64,000 nucleotides of DNA from Linum tenue (lineage: Eukaryota > Streptophyta > Magnoliopsida > Malpighiales > Linaceae), in contig CAMGYJ010000011.1 in the NCBI GenBank assembly GCA_946122785.1, positions 15,934,001-15,998,000 of the forward strand. Direction: 5' to 3'. Within the stretch, counting starts at the first letter, position 1, and every line of letters begins with the position of its first letter. Below are positions 20,661-32,181 of this stretch, piece by piece. Below the pieces are notes generated by a model. That model was not told the DNA's origin, made no database searches, and worked only from the letters and a program-made list of their open reading frames with translations. Made by a program: the position numbers and the translations under genes.

Positions 20661-22913
20661 CTAGTTTTTTACCCGCCCGTTGAGCGGTGCATTATGTTTG
20701 GTTATTTTATAATTCGTTACAGTATTCTAATTATTATTATTATTTATGTTTGTTGAGCTAATATTCATGGACTATTTGTATATCGTTCTTTATTGATTTA
20801 GAATTTTGTATCAAACTAAAAAAAGTGATAAAGAAGTTAAAAAATTGAAGGCCAGAAACGAAAGAGTAAGAATAAGAAAATATGCTTCAATTAATAAAAT
20901 AAATTTAAAAAGCGAAGAGCTTTTCATTTTCTTTCCCTTCTCATATGTCCGTATATGATAATAGAGAATATTTCGATCTAGATCTCACGAATATCGTGTA
21001 TTATCAGTTACACCTGCAATTCTGGAATAATGATGAAACACATTAGTATCCACATCCATCAATCTTCCGAATACTCATTTAATTTATCTTGGCAATGTTC
21101 TAGCAAAACTAACCACAAATAGAACTATCAGTTGTCACTAATTTATTAACAATATTTTCAGCAAACTAAACTGCATATCAACACAATTTATATTTTATAG
21201 AGAGCTACATATCTCTTGCAAAAAAATGGTGTTTTTTTTAACATAGACAAATAATAAAAGGAGCATACTTCACTACAACTCAACTCATTCTATCTGGCAG
21301 ATTCCTAATTTGTGAATTGAATTTATGCACCAATCCAAATAGTAGTTGGTAAGAAAACAATCATGTCAAAATCAAGCTTTAGTTAGGAATTCAATGAGGA
21401 AAAATCCACCCTAATGAAACAAACAAATGTCATTGCAAACGTGTAAAAATTGAAAACACATCGAAATACACAAATGAGGAACCACCACCACCATTTTCTT
21501 TCTTTTTCGTGACCTTTATAAAACCCCAATTATGTTCATTTCTACTTATAATCTCTTTGCTACTTACTAATTACTAACCAGATCATCATCTTATAGCTAG
21601 CTAGTAGCATGTCAATCATTAACATAAAAAATATAATGAAAAACCCTCACAACTCTATTTCCATTTCAACATCTAAGAAATCGGGTTGCAATAGGCATTT
21701 AAGAAAAATGATCATTTATTCAATCAAAGGAGATATGCCCTAAGTCCAACCAATTATCCCTTCTAATTATATATTACCTATTTACATAAAAGTATATGAC
21801 CTAATAGAGAATATAACACAACTCTGTGAAAACAAAAAAGAAATACATTCACTCATTGAGTGGGGAAATTTACCATCCAACAGTCTTAATTTGGAAGAAA
21901 GTAAGAAAAGAATGGAAAGAAGAGTGAGAAGTTGTCAGCTTCAAATCAAGGAGGAAGAAGGAGCAGTCAACAATAATCATCGGTTTGGTTCACCTCGTCT
22001 TTGCAATGATAGGATGAACTGTTTTCATCAACATGCAAAAATATGTTACAACTGCTCAAAATTTTGCCACCTAATTGTTGCCTTGTGTACGTCCCTCCTC
22101 CTATTCTCCTACAAAGAAAAAGAACTTCATATGCATTACCATTTCCTTCTCTATCTAATTTCTTATTTTCAATGTTGGATTTTATTTCTAGAGAGACAAT
22201 CAAAATGGAAAAAGATTCGAGATAAATTAAAAGGTTGCATTCATAATTAATATGTTTTCATTTAATCGGAATGAATATGAAGTGTTTTAAAAAAATAACA
22301 ATTATTGCTCTGTCAAGTTTAATTTCAGAATTTTTTCTATATAAATTATACTTGTTTTATTTTATAGGTATATGCATTAGGAAGAGTGTTTGATAGCAAA
22401 AAAAATATATAGTCATATAGTTCATTTTTCAAAGTCGATTGATTGTCAAACACTTATTTTCTCTTAGGCCATCGTTTAAATTTTGTTTAATTGAAAATTA
22501 TTATTACTCATATGTGTGCTTGTTTTTTTTCCATTAAAAGTAACTTATTATAAATTTTTAGTAAAAAATAGAAAATTTACTTAATGAGATTTAATAAGAT
22601 ATTTTGGATTAAACAAACACGATACATGTCACTCTATATTTTCATCGTTATAGTTTGTTTAATTGAAAAAATGATTATTACTTATGTGTGTTCGTTTGTT
22701 TAAATCTTTCACAAAAAATGTAACTTATTTTAAATTTTAATAAAAATGAGTGCAATTATTAAAAGAAGAGAGAGGTAGCTCCATAAATAGATCAATAAAT
22801 AAATTTTTGTTTGTAAAAAAATTGTCCACCTTGGCATCTTGTGAATTCACCAAGTGCTTATGTGGCAAGAAGTTACTTTTGAATAGCCATAATATTAAGT
22901 ATAGATAGATAGA
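20661..22913 (-). mobile_element. Helitron-like element 1 (non-autonomous)
   Basis: On the minus strand the 3' end reads CCGCTCAACGGGCGG, a short GC-rich hairpin, followed by a spacer and CTAG, and then the host T. The 5' end reads TCTATCTATCTATACTTAAT, which resembles plant Helitron 5' termini, with host A before TC. There are three possible TC positions (22905, 22909, 22913) because of a GATA repeat. Inside are only AT-rich sequence and a degenerate ~170-bp direct repeat (about 22470 and 22640); no helicase is seen. Its 3' hairpin closely resembles that of Helitron 2. Confidence 0.6.
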
Positions 22914-23119
22914 TAATTAGCTGAACGACCAAATAATATGTTCAACTAAAATTTCGTTCATAAATAGAGTTAACTGACAAGGCCACTAAGTTATGGTTGT
23001 TTCCTATAGAAACCTATTAACTAATTTCCCCTAAAGTTTCCCCTATTCTATGTGATAAATCATGCATACATCCTATTCCATCTTTTTTAAGCGCTTTTTT
23101 TTATGGTAGCCTGCTAGAT

Positions 23120-23810
23120 TCTTATTAATCTGAAGACCTTGTTACAACATCAAGTCTAAGCTGATCAACAAGAAAAATTGGCGGTCTATCAACCCACACT
23201 ATTGGACAATCCCAGTTTGTTTCACTATGAGCCATTATACGAGCTGCTTCATTTGCATTCCTCCTCACATGTTGTCATGTTCCTGTTCCAAAATCATGTA
23301 GAATGTGTCTGGTGCTCCTGCATATTGTACCCAGCTCCACATGAATCTTCTCTACATCATTGAGTTTGTGTATTAGACTCAAGTTGTCTGTTTCCAAAAC
23401 CACCTTTTCAAAGAGAAATTGGCGTGCCAGACTCAATCCGAACTCCGCTACGAGCGCTTCTGCTGTCTCTACATCCCAGTTCCAATGTCTCATTTCTGTC
23501 GCCGCCAGAAAGAGCTTGCCACTTTCATTTCTGATAACTCCCAACCTGTCTCCTTCCCTCTGTATCATTTCAGCATATGTATTCACCTTAACCCATCCAT
23601 TCTTCGGTCGTCGCCAGCCATGTTGTGTATCATCCAATGGCACATTCATCTCTTTATGTTGGTAGGTCTTGTAGTCTTGGAGTAAGCTGGTCGTTCTAAC
23701 CAGAATAAGAATCTCATTCATTTTAATCCCATTGAAACAATGCGCGTTATGTTCCTTTCAGAAGTACCACATAAGGACGCACCACTCTTCAATTTCCTCC
23801 TCGGTCATAG
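23120..23810 (-). pseudogene. LINE-4 3' part: zf-RVT tail and RNase H fragment
   Basis: The minus strand encodes a C-terminal LINE segment: a WKERNNALF-like motif (about 23745-23790), then an RNase H of RVT_3 type over about 23275-23650 with NGWVKVN, AEALVAEFGLSLA and LETDNLSLIHKL. The first catalytic Asp position reads Tyr (VNTYAE), and frameshifts and stops occur at both ends. It is separated from its upstream half (24996-25490) by an inserted LINE-3. Confidence 0.65.
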
Positions 23811-24992
23811 TTATGCAGGTAAACTACAGCTTATTAATTCTGTGTTGAGTAGCCTGTCCTTCTACTGGATGAATGTCTTTATTTTGCCAATGTCAGTCAT
23901 CAAAGAGATTGAGCAACTCTGCAATAAGTTCCTATGGGGGAAAACTGAGGAGTCTATGAGGAAGAAGGCTGTGATGGCTTGGGATTTGCTGGCAATACCA
24001 AAGAAAGAAGGGGGGCTGGGTATTAGATGTCTTAAAACCTGGAATGTGGCTTGCACAACAAGGCATATATGGAGTTTACTAGTAAAAGAAGGGTCCTGGT
24101 GGGTTGCTTGGACCTACCTATATAGAATCAAGAATTTCACTTTCTGGGAACTGGGGAAATGTAGCACTGCCTCTTGGATTTGGAAGAGGATTTTAAAGGT
24201 CAGGGACAGGGTGGAAGGATTCTTTCGATGCTGGGGAACACAAGTGTATTGGAAGGATAAGAGAATGATCATTTACTCTGTGAAGCAGGTTTGGCAAGAT
24301 TTGCAGCCAGTTAGGCCTCGAGTGGATTGGTATCAGCTGGTTTGGGGGAGACATTTGATTCCAAAGCACAGTTTTCTATGCTGGATTATCACACGAAACA
24401 GAATTACAACATTGGTACAGTTGCAGAGTTGGGGAAAAGTAACCAGTGCAACATGTCTGTTCTGTTTGGCTCAAGCAGAGGATAGGGACCATTTGTTCTT
24501 TAGCTGCCATTACACATATCAAGTGCTGAAAGGTTGTATGCTTATGCTTAACCTACTTTGTCCTCAGCTGAATGGTTATGATGCTTATTTGCAGTGGGCA
24601 GTAAAAACTTTCAAGGGGAAGAAAGCTTTAGCAAAGGTGGGTCGATTGGTTTGGAATTTAGTGGTGAGTTTGACATGGAGGGAACGTTGTGGCAGGTTGT
24701 ATGGTACCTCAGCTATGCAGTCTATGGAGTTAGTCAGGACAGTGCGTAGGGTAATTGAGCTGGCCAGATGTGGTAACATTGCTCTGGATACAGATTGCAG
24801 AGAAGTGCTTAGTCAGTGAAAACCAGTGTGTAGGTTAGGTTCTTTGTATCTTTGTTTGCTGTGTATATATAGAGTCAGTAGCAGTATTATAGCTACAGCT
24901 TGTAAATGACCCAGATGTGATTTCTCCTACTTATTAGGAGACACATAGTGCTTCAATAATTTTTTTTGATATTGCCCATAAAAAAAAAAAAC
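23811..24992 (+). mobile_element. LINE-3: 5'-truncated LINE inserted in LINE-4
   Basis: A plus-strand ORF2 C-terminal part of about 335 codons runs to the stop at 24819. It starts at YAGKLQLINSVLSSL, the end of the reverse transcriptase thumb region, and carries a zf-RVT domain (CLFCLAQAEDRDHLFFSCHY). A 3' UTR of about 150 bp and a poly-A tail at about 24978-24990 follow. The open frame extends upstream to 23740, but those codons belong to flanking LINE-4. It belongs to a LINE family without the RNase H seen in LINE-1 and LINE-2. No TSD was recognised. Confidence 0.75.
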
Positions 24993-24995
24993 CCT

Positions 24996-25490
24996 CTGTA
25001 ACCCACTCCAAGCATGTTCGCCCTGCTGTCTTTTCAAAGCATTTTGCTAAACTTGATTGGCGCCACAGTCTGTATGTCCATGTGCACTCCCAAAAAAATG
25101 AATTTGAGTCTCTCTAAGTCCACAAAATGAGCAATTATCTCCTAGGCGCGGGTTCTTTGTACTGACGGGATGTCCAGCGACCAAAGCTTCTTCCACATTG
25201 AGGCCTCTCCCACTCTATCAACCTGTTCCCGCACCTTAAAGCCTTCAAGCCAATGAAAATAGCCCTCGCGGACACTATACTCCCTAGTCTTGCTAGCAGC
25301 CCAGATCAGTCTATCAATTTCTCCATCACTTCTCAATAGAATAGACAAAATAGCTTTTGTCGTTGCTCCATTGAAGCAGCTTTCGGTACTTTCCTGTTCC
25401 ATTGATTTGTATCCGGATCAATCAACTCCCGAGTATCTACCGACCTCTTGGTGTCGAATCAACATAGTGGTTTACTATTTGAGCTTATGA
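24996..25490 (-). pseudogene. LINE-4 5' part: ORF2 fragment before zf-RVT
   Basis: The minus strand reads through ELIDPDTNQWN, then DGEIDRLIWAASKTREYSVR, then MWKKLWSLDIPS, the typical run leading into the zf-RVT domain of plant LINE ORF2. Stops follow. Removing LINE-3 brings it next to 23810 in the right order and orientation, so the two are one older element. Confidence 0.65.
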
Positions 25491-26315
25491 TGGATGGAGG
25501 AAGTGAAGATATGAGTAATGGATAAAGATTGACACTACATTGACGTGAAGGTGGAGAGGTTAATGTGGGAATATGGAGATTTACGGGACTGTATGGCTGG
25601 TCAGAAACTGATGAGAAGAGACACACTCTAGAAACTATGAGAACTTTGTCACAACAGTGGGCGGGTCCATGGATTCTAGGTGGTGATCTAAATATTCTCC
25701 TATCCCAGTACAAAAAGAAGGGATGCAATGTCATGCTAGATGGAGAAATGGAGGAGTTCAGAGAGTGTCATGAGGACTGCGGCCTGAATGAAATTGGTTT
25801 TCAGGGGTACCCCTTTACTTGGGACAACCCGCGTCGGATTGGATTGATGGCAGGATACTCAAACCACACTTAGTGCACCAATACCTAAGGTGAAGTCACC
25901 CGATCACCCAAAGAATTCTGACCAATAAGTTTGTGCAATGTGCTCTACAAAGTGGTAGCAAATGTTTTAGCTAATAGACTCAAAGGTCTGCTAGAGAAGA
26001 TAATATCACTAAAGGAAAGCGCTTTTGTGCTAGGGAGAAGCATCTAGGGTAATATTATCACTGCTTTTGAATGTTTTCATTCAATGAAAAAGCAATCTAA
26101 GAACAATATAGGCTATTTTGCAGCAAAGGTGGATATGGCAAAAGCCTATGATCGAGAAGAATGACACTTTCTTGAGGGAGTTATGCGGTGTATGGGATTT
26201 GCAGAGAGGTGGATTGAATTAATGATGATGTGTCTATCGACAGTATCCTTCTCCATTTTGGTGAATGAACACCAGTCCCCTATGTTTCATTCCGGAGAGA
26301 GATTAAGACAGGGAG
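25490..26315 (+). pseudogene. LINE-5 left part: endonuclease and RT fragments
   Basis: Plus-strand pieces of a LINE ORF2: an endonuclease segment (WRFTGLYGWSE, PWILGGDLNILL, GFQGYPFTWDN), then a direct jump at about 25870 to the reverse transcriptase ([29 protein letters not shown], ending ERLRQG at 26313). About 300 residues between the two are deleted, and several stops are present. At 26315 the element is split by the gypsy solo LTR and resumes at 38614. Confidence 0.75.
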
Positions 26316-29000
26316 TGTAACACCCCACCCTAAAACTCATGGGTTGAACCAATGGTTCACCCGCACAACGGAATCTCTATCGGGGGTTACGCAAAAACTC
26401 AACTGTTTTACTACGGGTAACATACATACCAACATCATTATAATCCAAAATCACAACAATCAATTCTCAAATTACTCATCATATTCCAAACATCAACTCG
26501 ATCTAGTTCATTTATTTTAGGTAAACCAAATCAGAGTGCCATTCACTACTATGCTCATTATGGTACTATCTACTATGCAATACCCAAATCATCGACTCAT
26601 AAAACATAAATGAGAGTTATTTCAAAATCTGGGGAAACTTCAAAATCAATCCTCCATCGATCATTGTGCAGTGCCAGAGTTCCTCTCAAATCATTCGAGC
26701 CTGTAAGAAACTGAACCGAAGTGGGTCAGCAACTAAGCTGTGTGTGTGGATCTTTCCCACGACCTAGTTTCTTGGACCGCAATCAGCTAATCAAACAATC
26801 ATAATCAATCGAAATTTAGTACTCTAGATGCCATCTTAAATCATCATATATAAATTATCGATCAAATTATCGAATCCACCAACTCATCATCACCAAATCA
26901 ATTTATCCAAATAAGATAATCACATAATTTCACAAACACATAATCAATGCATGATATGAAAATTCCGGTTAATTATTAATGGCGCCAAGGTCACCATACA
27001 CTTACCCCCGCTCGAGCAAATCATCATCCGTGGTGCTCATGCAACCACAACACTCAATCCGTGGTTTTTAACCACAACACTCATCAGTGGTGCTCATGCA
27101 ACCACAACACTAAATCGCATAAGCGAGCTAAATCTACCCACTCTCAAGGGGTGAGGGTAAGTGCAGGCCCTTTCTATATCTACGTGAATTAATATGATCA
27201 CGAATCAAACCATCTCCATTTTTCTCATCCATCACAATCAATCCGGAATCAATGTAGTCTCACGGATTAACTAGTCCATATATATATTTCCCGTCGATTA
27301 TCAACTCGACGTATCTAAAAAATTCAACTATTTCATCATCCAATACCGAATCACATAAATCATTTCATTCTCCAGTAAAGCTACTCAACAGTACCATATC
27401 ACCATTCCTCATCCAAAATTCATCAACAATTTCACGAATTAGCGCCAACGCAAATAATTATAAATAACCCGGTTGCGGTTAAAAATATCCTCAACTCAAA
27501 ATTCACTTTCCTTCATTAAAATCCTCACCCAATTCATGTAAATAAATTTATTGACACAAAAATTCATTTAATCTAGTTCTGGTCATAAAAATCAATTTAG
27601 ACAATAAAATATAAAAAATCTCGTATTAACCATTATTTTACGGTAACTTAAATTCCCACAAAACAATAAATCCGAAAAATCTCCCAAAAATACAAGAACT
27701 TTCATTTATCATCCTAAAACAGGTCTGTCCAGTTTTTATATTTTTCAACAACTCAAAACTATGAAAATAATATTACACTCGGTCTTTACCGCAAATATCG
27801 TATTAAGCTCGTTTTTACCATTTAAAGATAAAAACTCCACCAACTGTCTAATTTACCATTTCTGAACATAAACCTATTTAACAATCCATACTGACCATTT
27901 TAAAGGGATCAAAATCTTAAAGATAAATAAAACACATTTTTACCGAGCTTTCCGTCAAATTTACCATTATGCAGTTTTTAATCCAGAAACAATTTTCAAG
28001 TGAAATCTTCTACTCAATCTGCCCCAACATCATTTTAGAAAAACCAAAATATCTTAGATCAATTTTAAACTCAATAAACCCAACTATCCATTTTTACGGT
28101 GAAACTTGTCAAATACCGATATTTACACCGTAAAATCCATAACAATCAAGAATAATCACCAAATCATCATATCAACAAATAGGTTATCACCCACAGTAAT
28201 CCATCCATCCAAATATTTAAATCAAGCATAAATAATCGATGCAATAATTAAGGTCCTCTTAATCCCCACACACCTTAATTTAGCCGATTCCTAGTCGGGA
28301 ATTAAGTTCTGAAATTCCAGTAATTGACTTCTAAAAATCCTCCTCGTTCCCACGGTCGTGTAGCCGCAAACGGTTTGTCGTTTGGACGCCAAACGAAGAA
28401 ACTGCGAGCCGATTAAGATTAGTATGGAAAATTACCGAATAGTACCTTATATTTTCGAACTGTCAGACACAGCTATGGAACTTAAAATCGTACAATTTTA
28501 TGAACAAACTTTCGAACCTCGTTTCTCCCTCGTTTGAGCTCGAAATTCGATTTCGTCGACTACGTGATGATCCTGGAGACTAGCTCTACGCATCGGTACT
28601 AAGCTTCGGTATTATCGTCGTAGTTGACGATGCCGACGCCGACGTCGGGATTTATGACGGCCCTCCGACGAACCTCTTACAAGCGTTGAAACTAGTTTCT
28701 AACCCCACACATAGATTTCTAGGGGTCCTATTACCTAAACCCGACTCACAAAACGTCTTTCCATCTTCCTTTTCCTCCACATCCCTCGTCTCTCTCTCGG
28801 TAGAATGCTTGACGAGTGGAGGAAGAAGAGTGCTTCTTCTATTCCCTTCTGTCCATGGCGTCCCTCTCACTTCCCTTAAATTGCCCAGCAGCAGAGTTAA
28901 CTCCTAAGGGTCGCCTTCTAATCTGTTGATCTTGGAGAAAAATTGTCTACTTGTATTATTGATAATTGGGTGAAAAATTACACTGTCTTATTTATATATA

Positions 29001-32000
29001 CTAGCTTATTACCCGGCCCGTTGGTCGGATTACTGTATGTTACCCACTTGTGGAATACTGGAATGGGAGAGAAAGCAAGTGAGAGTGAAGGGATTGGGAT
29101 TTCACTTGATTAGGACCGACCCACTAATCCGATTCTTCCCGACCCGCTCCAACCTAGAGGGCCAGAAAGAGTCAATAAGAAAGTACGAACGTAGAGGATT
29201 AGTCATATATCTTGACTCTTCAGAAGTGGGTCAAACATGATCAAGGTTGGGTGAGGGCAATTTTTAGCGCTAAACAGAGTTCTGGGTTGAATAACTTTAC
29301 TTAGGCCTAGAAATTGGTGCTGATGCAGACTGCAGTTTTTATTATACTATCATCAATCATCATTGAATTAGTCCTGGGCATCCCTCCTCGTTGTCGGTCT
29401 GAATTCTAATGATGGCTTCATTCCTTGCACCAGCCATATCAGCGAGTTGTCATCTCGAGCATGATTTGCCTATGTACAAATGATACAATTAGAGTATGAA
29501 ACTGAATTCAAAGAAAATGAAAAGAGAATTCTATCACATGCCAATAAATACACATATAATAGTTTAAGCTAAGTGAAAGTCATCACTCGCACATCAATTC
29601 TCAAAAATTACAGACTAAACAATGGCTAGAATGGCACTGAAACTACCAAGAATCATGGACGAAACAACTTGTCAAATTAAATCATCCTTATGCTGAAACT
29701 ACCTTCTAACTTGAAATAAGACATGATCACAGTTAATAGCACTCTTATCACTATGAATTGGTTGTAGCTCGTCCTTATCACTGCCTCCCAGGCTCAATTC
29801 AAACAGAATAGAGACCGTTATGTAAGATAACCATATCCTTACTGATCATAATTCCTTTCTTCACTCCATTTTTGTCGGAGAAAAGAGTTATCCCCCTCTC
29901 CTGCATTTCCCTTTCCCCCTCTCTTCTCCCTCTTCTTCACAAACCGATCCCTAAACCAACAACAACAACACAAAAATAGCCTTCGCCTCTGCCATCTCCA
30001 TCTACTGAACGCGTTGGTGGCAAGACAGGACTGCATAAGCAAAATTTTCTAAAATCAAACTAAATTTTTTGAAGGAGACTCAATCGCGAAAAAAGAGTAA
30101 AGCAACAATGCTAATAGTTCAGATGGTTGGTTTTGATGTTATACGTTGCTTTTGTTATGGTCTCCAGTATATCAACTGCAACAGAGATGTTTCCTCCAAT
30201 CATCTTTAGTGCACGATTTAGAAGTAAGTCCTCTTGTTTGTGTCAAACGGAAACATTCATGGGTTCTTAACTCCCTGTTAGTGTAAATGCAGCAGCAGCA
30301 AAGAAGTTTGACAACACGGCAAGCACCCAGGCAAAATGATACAATGCAGTAGGTGATATGTGTCTCGAAGGTTTTGAGTTACTAAAGTTCATGTTAAAAA
30401 TAAACATGAATTAAAATGGATTATTCTATTAAGCAAACATCCCCTCTAATCATACAATGATCAGATATCCAATTCACAAACAATTAAGCCATAAAAAATC
30501 ATCACACATCCACCACCTTTGATTGCCTAAATTTGGGTTTTCGCAAAGTTATGGACTCTTAAGGGTAACGTTCATGGGTAGTCTGTTTCATAACTCTAGA
30601 AAGCACAGTAAGCAGCCACCAGCCAGACACAGTGCGGTAGGCGAATATGATTCTCAATTCACAATTTCTCACCACCGAAAGTAAGAACAGACCATAATAA
30701 GCGTAGCGTTCATGGGCGGTCTGTTTCATAGCACTACTACACAATTTGTTAAAAAAGAAAGAAAGGTATTTAGCATCACGGCGGAACAACTTTTACAGGC
30801 CAACAACGACAACATGCTGCAACCACTAGAACTGGTATCACAACTCATAGGGAAAATCAAAAGATTTACTCTCAAATTCAGTAGTTACAACATCGAGCAA
30901 TCGTCAAGCACATACACCATCATAAAAGTCACGGAACCTGATTCACAAAGCATTCAAACATTTGAGGACAACTTATATGTCTTTTTTCCAAGCCATTTCC
31001 ATCAACATGCTAATAAATTTGCAATGCATAAAACAAACGGGCCAAAACTTGAAATTCAGCCTGTTTGACCGACCCATACTAAATTCTAATTATTCTTTAC
31101 TTTTAAACTTTCTATTTGAAAATAGAAAATAGTGAAAGAGAAGAGACGACTACAATTCGCCATTTGCACATAACTTATTGGGGAATAAAACCATAGAAAT
31201 TCAAAAGGAACTGAAAATGTTTAGGATCGTTTTAATGTTTAAAATAACCAAATAGATCTTTATATTTAGTTTTTTACTAACAAATACCAAACGATTCCCT
31301 ATAAAATACACTATAATTTGATCATTATGATGTCAAATAATTATAAAATATATATTTGAAATGATAAAAATTGGACTAATTGGGTTGGTCGAGGTTGAAT
31401 CATTGAATAACTTTAAAATACATTATATTTTAGCCACTAAGATATAAAATAATAGCATAATATATATTATGCCAGAGAAAATAGCTTGTTTTAGAATGGC
31501 AAACCAATTATGTTCATTTATTTTACTTGATGGCCAAATCCCATGTAGGTCAGGCCCATTCAACTCTTTTATTTTATGGTTAGCGGTTAGCCCATGGTAT
31601 GCACTAGTTTATTGTTAAACTTTTTATTTTTAACAATAAAAAGGAGTATTATTTTTGCCTTTTCATATATATTTTATCACCACGGAGAAATAAAAGGGTA
31701 TAATGAAAAAAATTGACACTCCTGGACCCGTTTAAATCCGCATGTGTACGGTAAGTTGGCCCGTTCCACAGAGGAAAGAGAAAAAAATTGACACTCCCTA
31801 TTCTACCCTTCCTACAAACGCTCCTGGAGCAGGGAATTTGAAATGGGGGAAGAGTTTTTTCCACTCTGCTATTATATGTTTTTAATTTAAAAGGATACAA
31901 CAAATGTACTTAGTGTGATTGGTTATGATCCTTGCCTTTCTTTAAAATGGTCATGGTTCGAATCCCAATTCGTATCTTTTTAATGAATAAAAAAAAGTAA

Positions 32001-32099
32001 TTGTGAAGACCAAAATGTCCTTCCTACTTTCACTCTCGTTGCAGGAATTTTGAAATGGGGCTCCCGTTTTTCCCTTCGGTGTATTATATTATGTGTAGA
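29001..32099 (-). mobile_element. Helitron 2, inserted in the copia 3' LTR
   Basis: Its ends are fixed by the interrupted LTR: the LTR reads ...TATATATA up to 29000 and resumes TATATAATCT at 32100, with an A|T target and no duplication. On the minus strand the element starts TCTACACATAATATAATACA and ends with the hairpin CCGACCAACGGGCCGG, a short spacer and CTAG. These are the expected Helitron termini. At 3099 bp it is non-autonomous: no Rep/helicase is seen. It carries a possible RPA-like fragment (30712-31068) and a tRNA-like Pol III promoter piece near 31912-31970. It must be younger than the copia insertion. Confidence 0.85.
30712..31068 (+). pseudogene. Possible RPA1-like OB-fold fragment carried in Helitron 2
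   Basis: A 118-codon open frame whose middle (VFSITAEQLLQAN, then QLIGKIKRFTLKFSSYNIEQ and SSTYTIIKVTE) resembles the C-terminal OB-fold of plant replication protein A large subunits. It lies on the strand opposite the Helitron's own orientation. Plant Helitrons often carry RPA-like genes or captured gene pieces. The first codons overlap an AT-rich repeat (GTTCATGGGC(G/A)GTCTGTTTC also occurs near 30568), so the true start is unknown. The match is by eye only. Confidence 0.35.
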
Positions 32100-32181
32100 T
32101 ATATAATCTCTAGCTGTAAAATAAACAAACAAACATCATAATAAACAAACATTACAATACAGTTCCTATTTTACTAATTCT

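Noticed and set aside
21891..22250. 119-codon plus-strand frame within Helitron-like element 1
   Set aside because: No recognisable domain, unusual composition for a plant protein, AT-rich surroundings; chance is likelier.
23740..23810. Start of the 359-codon frame as a real gene start at 23740
   Set aside because: The first ~23 codons lie in antisense LINE-4 sequence; LINE homology begins only at about 23811.
28652..28907. Overlapping frames of about 72 codons on both strands
   Set aside because: They lie in the GC-richer part of the solo LTR and show no domain.
31912..31975. A tRNA gene, from the B-box GGTTCGAATCC
   Set aside because: No cloverleaf, acceptor stem or anticodon loop can be drawn; at best a SINE promoter piece.
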